Part shown: positions 24,323-34,384 of the stretch, piece by piece | How positions within the stretch are numbered: the first letter of the stretch is position 1 | Layout of the letters: every line of letters begins with the position of its first letter | The notes under the pieces: generated by a model | What the model saw: the letters and a program-made list of their open reading frames with translations, nothing else | Told to the model about the DNA's origin: nothing | The model's database searches: none | Translations under genes and position numbers: made by a program | From: Aristolochia californica | Lineage: Eukaryota > Streptophyta > Magnoliopsida > Piperales > Aristolochiaceae | Assembly (NCBI GenBank): GCA_029961685.1 | Contig: JARWKL010000012.1 | Location: 16,415,227 to 16,479,226 of the forward strand | Reading direction: 5' to 3' | DNA: 64,000 nucleotides

Positions 24323-24555
24323 TGTTGGAAGATATAATTTAATTAGAGTGTCATTGATGTAATTAGTTTATATTTCTTCTCTCTTATTCACTCTTACTAG
24401 GGTGAAGGGCATAATTGTAATATTATACTTATATTCATTTATAAATAGACCTTAAGGGGGAGGGTTTGGACACACATCCATTACCCCATTATTCCTCCTA
24501 TTTTCTCCCCATTGTGTCTTTTCTTCTTTCTCCATGGAGTCCTAAAGATCAACGT
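24323..24555 (+). repeat. 3' LTR of Y
   Basis: 233 bp, TGTTGGAAG to ATCAACG. The last base is changed from the usual CA end, and a TTTGAGGAGAAG purine tract precedes it. Confidence 0.75.
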
Positions 24556-24627
24556 ACTAGCTAAAAGACAAGCCATCAAGAATTAGCAGCCAGAGATAAT
24601 AAGAGACACACCAAGTTGAGTTTGGCG
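24556..24627 (-). pseudogene. Copia A: short reverse transcriptase piece between two insertions
   Basis: The minus strand reads KLNLVCLLLSLAANS and then a stop. This matches the KLNTVRVLLSLAAN motif known from copia reverse transcriptases, and it links the pieces at 25196 and 14528. Confidence 0.75.
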
Positions 24628-25195
24628 ACTGTTGAATTTAGGACCCCATTAATAATATCTCGAGCAAGGGGAGAGAGAAAGAAAGAAGAACTCTCGGGTA
24701 GAGAGAAGAGAAGAAGAAAAAATAAGAGAGATGTCAACAAAGAGAGAAATTCACCAAGGAGAGAAGTGTAGAACTTGATGATATAATTCTGAGTTACAAC
24801 ACCTCTATTTATAGTAGAGGAGGATATAGAATCCATGTACAATTAAACTTTAAGTCTCCTAATTACATTCCAACTTTAACTCTCTCAAATAAGCCTATCA
24901 GGATAAGATAACACAATCTATTTAGAGGTCTAATATAACTCAAACACTAACTCTTCTTTAAGCACGTGAATACAAGAGAGGAAGCCAGCTCATCGTCTTA
25001 TCTTTGTGGGTCCCACTTGATCTTCTAGCTTATGTTGATAAGGATACCAGCTCGTGGTATCTTTGTGGATCCCACTGGATCTTCAAATCTTCTAACTTAT
25101 TCCAGCTCATGCTTCTTATCTCCCAACTCGTGCCAGCTTGTGTGAGGACTCTTCTAGACATCTCACGTCCTCATGGTGGGTCCCACATTATAACA
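24628..25195 (-). repeat. Solo LTR (568 bp) in Copia A
   Basis: Begins TGTTGAATTTAGGACC and ends ATTATAACA on the plus strand. It is flanked by GCGAC on the left and GTGAC on the right, a target duplication with one change. No internal sequence or second LTR is present, so it is the product of LTR-LTR recombination. Its TGTTGAATTTAGGACC end matches, inverted, the end of the Copia C LTR at 41520-41943. Confidence 0.85.
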
Positions 25196-27160
25196 GTGAC
25201 TAGGGATAGTCATCGTGCCATCCAGATTTTGTTTGACAGTGAAGACCCATTTACAGCCTACCGGTTTTTTATCCGAGGATAAGGAAACAAGCTGCCATGT
25301 TTGAATCTAGTAAAGAGCTGTCATTTCTTCATTCATGGCTGTTTTCCATCCTGAATTTTGAAGGGCCTCCTGATAAGATTGAAGAATAGCAATAGAAGAA
25401 ATGGAGGCAAGAAACTGACAGCAAGATGGTGATAACCGAATGGGTAGATAAAAATTGGGCAATGGGGTGAGAAGTAGAAGGTCGGGTGCAGGTCCTAGGT
25501 TCTTTTTAAAGACCAAAAGGTTGGGTATCAAATGAAGGACCAAAAATAGGGGGCATGGAAGAAGAGCTTACCTCAAAGGAATCTGGAGACTCCATATGTG
25601 TAGTGTTGGCCAATGCTTCAAGGGGTGGGGCAAGTAATTCAATACGGCCATGAGTTGCGAGGTCATCAATTGTCACAATAGATTTAGGAAACTCATTGGC
25701 AACAAAAAAAAAAAAAAAAACAGATGAGGCACCAGCGGATGGAAAAAAATGTTGGTCCTAAAAATGTGACATCACTAGAAACAAACAATTTCTGAAGAGA
25801 TGGATCATAATTGACATATCCTTTTTTTAGTACGATAGTACCCCCAAAAAGATACATTTATGTGCCCTGTGATTGATTTTAGTAGTATGTGTGGAAGTAT
25901 TATAAACAAAATAGGTACATCCAAAAATTCTCAAAGGAAGAGAGAAAAGCTTATCATGAGGAAAAAGATTAGAATATGGTGTCTGTTGACCAAGCACTGA
26001 AGAAGGTAATCAGTTAATAAGATAACATGCGGTGAGAAGAGCATGGGGCTAGTAGAAATGAGGCACATGATGATGGAGTCGAGCATGGGGAACCTCTAAG
26101 AGTTTATTTTTTTCTGCCACACTATTTGTTGTAGTGTGTAGACACAAGAGGTTTGGTGAATGTTGCCTTTGTCCTGGCAAAAAGTTTAGTAGCCTGAAGA
26201 CAAATATGCCTTGGCATTATCAAAGCAAATAGTCTTTAAGGTAGTGTTGAACTGAGTAGACACCAAGACATAAAAAGACTTAAAAAGAGGTAAGACTTTT
26301 GATATCTCTTTTAGGAACAACCATGTAATTTGGGAGAAATCATCCACAAATGTAACAAAATACTTAGACTAAGAAACATTGGAGATGTTCATAAAGTCCC
26401 ATATATCATTATGAACTAAATACAATAGGGCAACACTGTTGGTTTCACCGCGACGAGAATAAGTACTACATTGGTGTTTACTCACTTGACACTCTTCACA
26501 ATTGAGACTGGAAATAAACTATAACGTATGAATAATTTGTTTGAGTAACTGAAGGGAAGGATGTCCTAACCTATTGTGCCACTGAAGATCCATATACTGA
26601 GCACTTGTGGTGATCGTTAGTGCGGGTGAATCAAGATAGTAGAGCCTCCCACTTTCACGGCCTCCACCAATAACCTACTTTGTCTTTAGATCCTAAAAAA
26701 AACACAAGAAGTGGGAGAAAAAAGTGATGGAACTATTAAATTTTTTTGTGAGTTGACTAATGGATAAAATATTATGGAAACTCATGAAGAAATAAGATAT
26801 TTCAAATGAAGAGTATATGTATCAAATATGGACCCCACCCCACGTACCTTGGTTTGGGATCCAAATGCTATAGAGACGAGCGTATTAGGTAAACAAGGAG
26901 ATATAAAATTCAGGATGGTACCATTACCTATCAAGTGTTTGGCTGCCTTAGAGTCAATGATCAAGGATGGAGAAGTAGCTAAAACCATACATGTTATAGA
27001 AGTAGCAACAATAGAAGAAATCTTGTCTGAGGTAGAGTAGCTATTAGGGTAAGCCATCGGATGCTTTATCTTTTGAAGTAGTGCAAATTCTTAGGCAGAG
27101 ACAGTCTTCTAGCCTATGGTGTTTTTAAGAGCCATCATATGCAAGTTGACACTGGTGAGT
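25196..27160 (-). pseudogene. Copia A: protease, integrase and start of reverse transcriptase
   Basis: On the minus strand: protease with SLIIDSKAAKHLIGNG (active-site DSG changed to DSK) at about 27000-26890; degraded gag-preintegrase and integrase at about 26800-25800; then QNSGWKTAMNEEMTALY and KPVGCKWVFTVKQNLDGTM, the start of reverse transcriptase, at about 25380-25200. Several stops and frameshifts are present. gag upstream of the protease is unrecognisable beyond about 27160. Confidence 0.8.
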
Positions 27161-28682
27161 AATAATCCTAGGTAACACCCCAATCTGCAGCAATGAGGAT
27201 AATGAGACACAATGAGTGAGTCAAGCTGGGTTAAGATCCCAAGTTAAGCCGAGTCAAGAGACTAAGTCCAACCAGCCAGGGTATCGATTTAGGCTGAGTC
27301 AAGCGATCTAGTCAAGTATCGAGTCAGGCTTTCGAGTCAAGTCGAGTTAATAGCCAAAACGGTTTCAAACCAATGTAGCCGAGTCAATAGTGGAGTCGGT
27401 TTCATACCTATAAAGTTGAGTCAATAGTTGAGGCTTCGACCGTAAAATGCAATTATTAAACCAGAATGTGTTGGCTTGGGAAGTAATGGAAAGCTGCGAG
27501 ATTTCGGATACTAGCTCAGCAACTACTATGTCCTTGAATTCAGTCGTCTAACTTGTTGTATGGAATCGGGAGAGCAAATACGACTTCGATCCAATGTGAG
27601 ATACATCAGTGCAGCCAAGCCGATACCACTTGTTGGATCCTTAATGCAAGCCATTTAGTACAGCCAGATAACTCATGAGATCAAATCGGAATCAATATGA
27701 TGGCCAGGCTGGATGAGAGAGCAATACGACTTCCAGAGAGCAACCTTCCCAGATGTAGGACTTCCAAATAGATACTAGAGAGCAATCTTCCAAGATAATC
27801 TCAACTTGCGAATTACCTGGAGGCAATCTTACAAACAGATTGATGGAGGTCGTGATTAAGGATACTTGATTAAGGGAAGTTAAAAGTACTCTATCTGACA
27901 GATACCAATCTACCAGGCTGGATCAAGCAGAACAAATCCACCAGACAGAGCAAGTTATGGACCAAGATTGCAAGATGAGCCAACTAGATGATATGCTTGC
28001 TGGTATAAGTTTCAAGGGGGAACTTTCCAACAATCACAATATGCCAGTAGAATGCCAGAACATAATATGTTAACCTAACAAACTTCAGTGATACCAAAGG
28101 GAAATGAGACACTAACTGAAATGACTCCACGGGAGACCAATCAACAACCAACCAATTATCAGCCATGTCAAGAAATCAATCAGCAACATCCAAGGAGCAA
28201 CGTTGTATTGTGCTATAATCAATCAACCAACCAGCCGATCACCAGTTTACCAAGATATGTCATCGTATTCTGGGAGCTACGATCAACCGAGAATACCAAC
28301 TAAGAGAAGTTAGTAGTAACAAATCAGGCTGAATACAATCATCACCATGATGAAGCGGAAGCGGTCATTTGCTTAGGGTCACAGAGATCACCTAGATCAT
28401 CCATGAAGCTTGTGAAGGCCATGTAGAGATTGAATAAAGGCAGAAAATATCAACATCGTTTCTGCTATTTCTGCCATCGTCCTTTTTTATGAATAGATTA
28501 TCTTTGTGCTATCATCGATATCTATAAACATATTATCTTTTCCTCTAATTACTAGTTCCTCTTAGACAAATCCTTCAACTCGTTCCAAATCTTAGCAATG
28601 AGATGTTCTGGACTGTAGGATCGACGCTGTGGGAAGATGGGCTCAAGCTCACACGATCAAGGAAGGCACACACATCGAAGTG
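27161..28682. other. No gene recognised
   Basis: No domain or terminal repeat found. The left part has many GAGTCAAG/GAGTCAATAG words in loose array (about 27200-27430), the middle repeats GAGCAAT and CCAGAT words. It could be retroelement untranslated DNA. At 28630-28720 the first 50 bases of the following LTR appear twice (GGGAAGATGGGCTCAAGC, then AGAAGACGGGCTCAAGC). Confidence 0.4.
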
Positions 28683-29016
28683 TGTTAGAAGACGGGCTCA
28701 AGCCCACATGACCAAGGAAGACCTACACATCCAAGAGATGTGGAGGATGGGCTAGGCCCACATATCAAGGAGAAAGCCCATAGGCCCATATAGTGATGGA
28801 TGGATGGTAAATAAAGAGTCATCTCATAGAGATGGCATTGATATAATTAGTTTAAATTTTAGGGGTATAATTATAATTTTATTAATCTATAAATTGAGTT
28901 TCAAGGGGAGGGCAGGTACACAAGTCCATAATCTCATTTTCTCTCCTGTTTTCTCTAATAGGTGTCTCTCTCTTTTTTCTTCATGAGCTAAATCCATGGA
29001 GTCCTGAAAATCAACA
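28683..29016 (+). repeat. LTR of the Y/Z family, truncated element
   Basis: TGTTAGAAGACGGG to AAAATCAACA, followed by TGTCATCAGAGC, which resembles a methionine tRNA primer binding site. It should therefore be a 5' LTR, but its element is cut off by the copia starting at 29611 and no partner LTR is seen. Confidence 0.7.
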
Positions 29017-29610
29017 TGTCATCAGAGCATTGATTTTCTTGATATTTTCTTCCCTCCTTAATGAAAACAAAGCATGATAGCCTTCAATGCCTATGATCTT
29101 CATTTTTTTCATAAAAGAAAGCTTGTCTCCTTGGATTTAAGGAAGTATTCTCTTTGGAAAAGCCAAGGTGGCGCCATCCTAATTGAAGAAAGTTTCTAGT
29201 TTTTCAAGATCTTACAATATCTCAATATCTTCTTGATTAGGCCTGATTTGTTTAATTTTCAATCAATCGTATCTTGCCTAATTCATGAAGTATTGAATTT
29301 GGATTGATAAGTATCACAAGCTGGTGTCAAAAAAAAAAAAAAAAAAAAAATTGGAAAGATCCTACTCTACATGATCTTCTTGATTAATTTGTTTGTTCTC
29401 TTCTCTAAAAGGAAGACAAGAGATTTGATTAAAGCATTTTTGGCAGCCATCCTTCTTGCCAAAGAGGGGTTTTCACTTGTCTAAAAGGAAAATTAAGCTC
29501 GGGGTCTCCTTCCCCTTATCCGAACTAGTGTCTCTTGTCATTGGCTTCACTTGGTTCTACTTAGGTTATCTCATTTTTTGAGTAAACTATTACACTTGAA
29601 TTGTCTCTCA
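29017..29610 (+). other. Residual internal sequence with a 22-base A run
   Basis: It follows the LTR at 28683-29016 and holds no coding sequence. An A run at 29329-29350 may be the tail of a small retroposon, but no body or duplication can be defined. Confidence 0.4.
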
Positions 29611-31401
29611 TGTTCAGTATTGAAGCCTAATCAATGCCTTACGTTGAGTCGGTACGTCTTTCATGGTAAGGTTGTCGTGGGTATTTTGACTGTTGTTTCA
29701 TTAAGGGTAGTTTAAGAATTTCACACTTGTAATCCAGTTGCCCTAATTTTCTCATTATATTTGGTGGCGCCATTGTTAGGGTTTTATCACCCAGAGAATC
29801 ATCATTACAAAGAAGGACTTTGAGTTACAACCTGAGAGAGGTTAGAGAAAGACACTTGTAAGCGTGTGTAATTTCTCTTTGTAAACTATTTCATCTTCAT
29901 AGTGTATTACTGCAGCGTCGGAAGACAGGACATAGTCCCACCTTGTGGCGAACTTATATAAATCTTGTTGTATTTTTTTGTGTTTTCTTTTCTTTTATTA
30001 TGTTGTTATTATTATTAGTATTCTCGTTAGTTTGGAATTAGGGTTTTTAATTCCTAACAAGTGGTATCGGAGCTTTGGTTCATGATTGAGTGTAATGGCT
30101 GGCGGAGATGGATCATCACTTGGAATCAACAAGTTTAATGGTATGGAATTTGCATTCTTGAGGATGCAGATCGAAGATTATCTGTACAGTAAAAGTTGTA
30201 CTCACCACTTCTGGATATGAAACTAAAAATTATGAAAGATGATGAGTGAAATCTCCTTGATGGATAGGTGTTGGGAGTAGTCTGGTTAACACTGTCGAAC
30301 AACGTCGCTCATAACATAGCGTCAAAGAAAACCACACTAGGGATGGTGAAGATTCTATCGAATATGTATGAGAAGCCTTCTACAAATAATCAGGTACATT
30401 CCATGAAAAAAAATCAATTTAAAGATGATAGAAAAATACATCAATGGCAATGCATTTGAATGAGTTTAGCATGATTATCAATCAATTAACTTTGATTCAG
30501 ATTAAATTTTATGATGATGTTCGTGCTTTAATTCTTTTGGCGTCTCTGCCAAATTGTTGGGAGCCTATGAGGGCTACAGTCAGCAACTATGTAGGCAATG
30601 GGAAGTTTATTTTTAATGTTGTTCGGGATACCATTCTTGCAGAGGAAGTTTGTAGAAGGATTCCAGAGAATCGTTGACATCTAATTTTGCCCTAACTGTC
30701 AATACGAGGGGTAGGAATTCCAACAAGGGAAATTGTAGAGGGAAGTCAAGGAATGGAAGAAGCAAGTCCAAATTTGGAAGGAATGTGGAGTGCTATAATT
30801 GTGGCAAGTCTGGTCACATAAAAAAAAACTACAAAGCACCAAAGAAGGATGAAAAGAAAATTGATGTTGCAAATGCGGTGATTGAATAAGTACAAGATGT
30901 TTTACTCTTGTCTGTTGATAGCCCTATTGACTCTTGGGTGTTAGATTCAGGAGCTTCTTTTCACACCACTGTGCACCATGAGATCATGGATAATTATGTT
31001 GCTAGAGATCACAAGAAGGTTTATCTTGCTGATGGAGAACCTTTGGATATTATCGGTATTGGTAATTTCAGTTTGAGGATGTCAAACGGGTCAGTGTGGA
31101 AAATTCACAAGGTGAGACATGTACCAAAACTGATGCATAATCTTATCTCAGTAGGTCAGCTTGATGATGAAGGTCATAATATGACTTTTAATGGTGTTGC
31201 GTGGAAAGTCACTAAGGGAGCCATGGTTGTTGCATGAGGAATAAAAACTTGAACTCTTTACATCACTTCTGGTTGTAGAGACATGGTTGTAGTTGCTGAT
31301 GTTGTTACTAATTCTAATTTGTAGCATTATAGGCTCTATCACATAAGTGAGAAGGGAATGAAAGTGCTTTAGTCCAAAGGGAAGCTACCAAGGTTGATAA
31401 C
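29611..31401 (+). mobile_element. Copia D: 5' LTR, gag and protease; rest missing
   Basis: The 5' LTR (29611-30059, TGTTCAGTATTG to ATTCCTAACA) is followed by the primer binding site TGGTATCGGAGC and by gag. The outer LTR boundary is supported by the solo LTR at 42148-42503 of the same family. Coding similarity continues into the gag-preintegrase segment and stops at the X2 insertion at 31402. No integrase or polymerase of this family follows after 34013. Confidence 0.8.
30095..31401 (+). pseudogene. Copia D gag, protease and gag-preintegrase fragment
   Basis: It starts MAGGDGSSLGINKFNG, the usual copia gag opening. Further gag helices are at 30268-30677 in two frames (LASLPNCWEPMRATVSNY). 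The zinc knuckle at about 30790-30830 reads CYNCGKSGHIKKNY, so the last cysteine is lost. Protease follows at 30908-31237 with SWVLDSGASFHTT, an intact DSGA site, and the VRHVPKLMHNLISVGQL segment. The gag-preintegrase start (LYITSGCRD) is out of frame. Frameshifts and stops make it inactive. Confidence 0.85.
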
Positions 31402-34013
31402 TGCTGAATTTATGGAAAAAGGAAAATACTTCTTTGACTTCATTAACTTATTATAATTGGAGTACATGAACCTCTATTTATAATAGAGGAAGGTAGTAGA
31501 GTCTAAGTACAATAAAACTACCTTTGTCCCAATTACACCCAAACTCTAACACTTAAATATAAATCCTAGCATAATTAAATAACTCAATATAGATAAAAGA
31601 CAAACATAACTCAAACTAGAACTCTTGTAGGACGTGACCATAAGATAAAGATGTCTTTGTGAGTCCTTCTTGATCTTCCAATTTACGTGATAAGGATGTC
31701 ATCTTGTGGTAATCATAGTGGGTCCTACTTTTTATATGTTTGGGCCCATCTTATAGACCTTCCTTGATTGTGTGGGCTCTGGCCTATCTTCCAACACTCC
31801 CCCTCAAGCTGGGGTGAGAGAACAACATGAACTCCTAGCTTGCTACAAATGATATACAAAATATTTTTGTATAAAATGGCACATCTTCAAATATACCTTC
31901 ATTTTCCAACAGTCCTCCTCATGCAATTGTGTCCTTCCATGAGGCATTGCTGGTATAATATAATTGAGAGTAAAAATCACTCCTAGCTGGAAAGACATTG
32001 CTCCATACTCCAGTCCTAATGGTGGATGTAGGGCACACTCCATCTTCTATAGCTAGTGTGTCTATCGGTATTGCTCTGAAGTGTCCACCACCATGCCCCT
32101 CCATAGGACAACGACTCTCAAGTGGTAGGAGTCATAAAAGCCATTACATGGGGGCTAGTGGGTTTATTTATAATGGTGTCCAATCCGGACACCGACTCTC
32201 ATGGTATCCCAACCATTGATATTTTTGAAAGTTCAATTTATCATGATTTCCCAATCCGGGCACCGACTCTCATGGTGTCCCAACCGTGATATTTTTTAGA
32301 GTCAAATAAATTATGGTATCAGAAAAGGTACTGAGGCCACCACTTCTTCAATAATAATGTCTCATCCAAAGAGATATAATAGCAATTGTTGTAATATAAC
32401 ATGACAATCTTCCAACACATATAACACGAACCAAAATAATAAATCTTGTAGAAGGACCCATGAAATAATCAGAATCCAATATAAATATTTTTTCTTAGAT
32501 GCATCAGCTTCATCTTTTGTGCTGCCCATTTCTTGAATATTTGGTCACATAATTTTATCCACAATATATGGAATAAAATATTTTTTTCTTATACTTCTTG
32601 TACTTCTCCCCCTCAAGCTGAGAGGTAATGGAAGTGATCCCAGCTTGAACCAAATATCATAGATGCAGCAATAAGCTCAAATATCATAGATGTAGTAATA
32701 AGCCCTTAAACCAGGGAGAAGTGAGAAATTTTCCTAATATAACAACTCAAACAGTGTCACAAAACAAAGGGCATAAATTTGAATTTTTCAATATAACAAA
32801 ATACCAGCATGACCTTTGATTCTTCCAATGCAAATATATATCAGATTGACATGAAATTTTCTCTTTATCAAACTAGAATTAAATAAATCTCATCCAAATA
32901 TAACTTATCTTCATAAAATATAATTATTAGAAGACAAATAATCTGATAGATTTCGGTCTCTGCCATCTGGCTGAACTAAGCATTGTTTTTCCTTTGTTTC
33001 CAGCATGACCATTGACTCTTCCAAGATCAATATCTCCTTATAAAAAACTCAGATTGAGAATTGGTTGAATAGTTAAGAAAATATACTTACAAATATTTCT
33101 TTTGATAAATAATTCTTTATAGAATGTTTCGTTCTCGATAGCATAAAATACCTCGGAAGTTGAAGCTTTTTGCTGCTGCTGGATCCTTTTTTTTCAATAT
33201 GACCTTTGCTGCTTCAAATAGCGATTTCTCTTTGTAGATAAATCCGATTGAAAATTGGTTGAACATGTATGTGAATAGACTTATAAATATACCTTTTAAT
33301 ATATATATATCCATATAAAGTCCCGTTATTGATAGCATAAAATACCTCGGAAGTTAAAGCTTTCTGTTGCTGCTCGAACCTCTTTTCCAATCTGACCTTT
33401 GCTCATTCAAATATTTATTTTTCTTTGTAGATAACTCAGATTTTAAAAATTAAACTTTCCTCAAAAATTAGACTCAAATATCTTTCTGTCAATATATAAT
33501 TTATAATATTAAAATCACATATTGACGTGACAAATGCAAAGAAATCTACTAGTTTATAGATTGAAAAAAATTAACTACGAACCTAAACTTGGGGTTTAGG
33601 GTTTAGAGAAAAGGATCTCATTATCTCTGTGGGTTGACCAAGTCAACTCACAGAACCTGCTCTGATACCATGTTGAATTTAAGGAAAAAAAATACTTTAT
33701 TGATTGAATTAACTTATTATAATCTAAGTACGAGAACCTCTATTTATAATAGAGGAAGGTAGTAGAGTCCAATTATAATAAAACTACTTTTGTAGCAATT
33801 ACACCCAAACTCTAACAGTTAAAGATAAGTCCTAGCATAATTAAATAACTCAATATAGATAAAAGACAAACATAACTCAAACTAGAACTCTTCTAGGATG
33901 TGACCATAAGATCAAGATGCCTTTGTGAGTCCTTCTTGATCTTCCAATTAATGTGATAAGGATGTCAGCTTGTGGTAATCATGGTGAGTCCTACTTCTTA
34001 TGTGCTTGGGCCA
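31402..34013 (-). mobile_element. X2: non-autonomous LTR element of family X, inserted in Copia D
   Basis: Minus orientation. The 3' LTR is 31402-31796 and the purine tract (CAGCTTGAGGGGGAG on the minus strand) lies just above it. The interior has no retrotransposon protein. The primer binding site TGGTATCAGAGCAGG is at 33656-33670 and the 5' LTR starts at 33671 but is cut at about 34013. The interior repeats the TTCCGAGGTATTTTATGC-type units seen in the copies at 37845-39447 and 50467-52922. The right flank was lost by a deletion or rearrangement that joins it to a LINE tail. Confidence 0.82.
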
Positions 34014-34377
34014 TGCCTTTGTGAGTCCTTTTAATAAATTGAAACTTTTCATAAAAAAAATGAGTCATGATTCTATAATTAGCTTCAGCGCAAGAACAAG
34101 TTACCATATTCTATTTCTTGCATCATTAACTGGTGTGCAAACTCCATCAAACCATTGTGGTGTCAGTGGAACATGTACTTATAAATTTGTAAATTAACTG
34201 ACCTTTTGAATTGTACATGGAAGCACATTCCTGGTTTTATAAATCATTTGGCAGACATTCAAGCTAAGACGGGCATTTCACTCCAACCTCTTTGTTGTGT
34301 TGGAAACCTCTCTCATAGGTTTGATTTGTACTTCTCTCTTCTTTTTAATAGTCTATACCCACCTTTTAAAAAAAAAA
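34014..34377 (+). mobile_element. Two LINE 3' ends nested in Copia B (copy 1)
   Basis: 34032-34061 is the tail of one L1-type LINE (TTAATAAATTGAAAC, then A-rich), matching the end of the LINE at 61158-63161. The target word ATGAGTCATGATTCTATAATTAG follows. 34122-34377 is a second, 5'-truncated LINE: it encodes the end of RNase H (INWCANSIKPLW-like, NCTWKHIPGFINHLADIQAK) and ends in poly(A). Its flanks repeat CATATTCTATTTCTTG-like sequence. The same two insertions occur at 63122-63487. Confidence 0.75.
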
Positions 34378-34384
34378 CATATTG

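Larger units (their letters stand above)
14529..24555 (+). mobile_element. Y: non-autonomous LTR retrotransposon carrying an ankyrin fragment, split by a gypsy element
   Basis: Diverged LTRs at 14529-14772 and 24323-24555 share TGTTGGAAGATAT, the ATTAGAGTGTCATTGAT block and GGAGTCCT near the end. Without the nested gypsy (16623-23514) the element is about 3.1 kb, close to X1. It has no retrotransposon protein of its own. Its 3' internal part (23520-24320) matches that of X1 (13150-14050), including GGCCCATTTCCACTACTGCT. It sits in Copia A between the LV and NVKNVF codons. The flanking 5-mers (TACAT, TACTA) are no longer identical. The LTR is a shortened form of the LTR family at 28683-29016 and 50025-50407. 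Confidence 0.8.
9796..27160 (-). mobile_element. Copia A: Ty1/copia element split by three later insertions
   Basis: Read on the minus strand the element runs protease (about 27000), integrase, reverse transcriptase, RNase H (10124), purine tract (10130-10145) and 3' LTR (about 9796-10129, starting TGTTGAAAGTC on the minus strand). The polymerase frame is cut by foreign DNA at 24628-25195, 14529-24555 and 11099-14365, and protein similarity resumes across each cut. The 5' LTR and most of gag are missing at the 27160 end. Frameshifts and stops also occur, so it is a dead element serving as a landing pad. Confidence 0.85.

Noticed and set aside
29329..29350. Poly(A) run as evidence of a SINE or processed pseudogene
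   Set aside because: No body with promoter boxes or coding similarity precedes it and no flanking duplication could be found.
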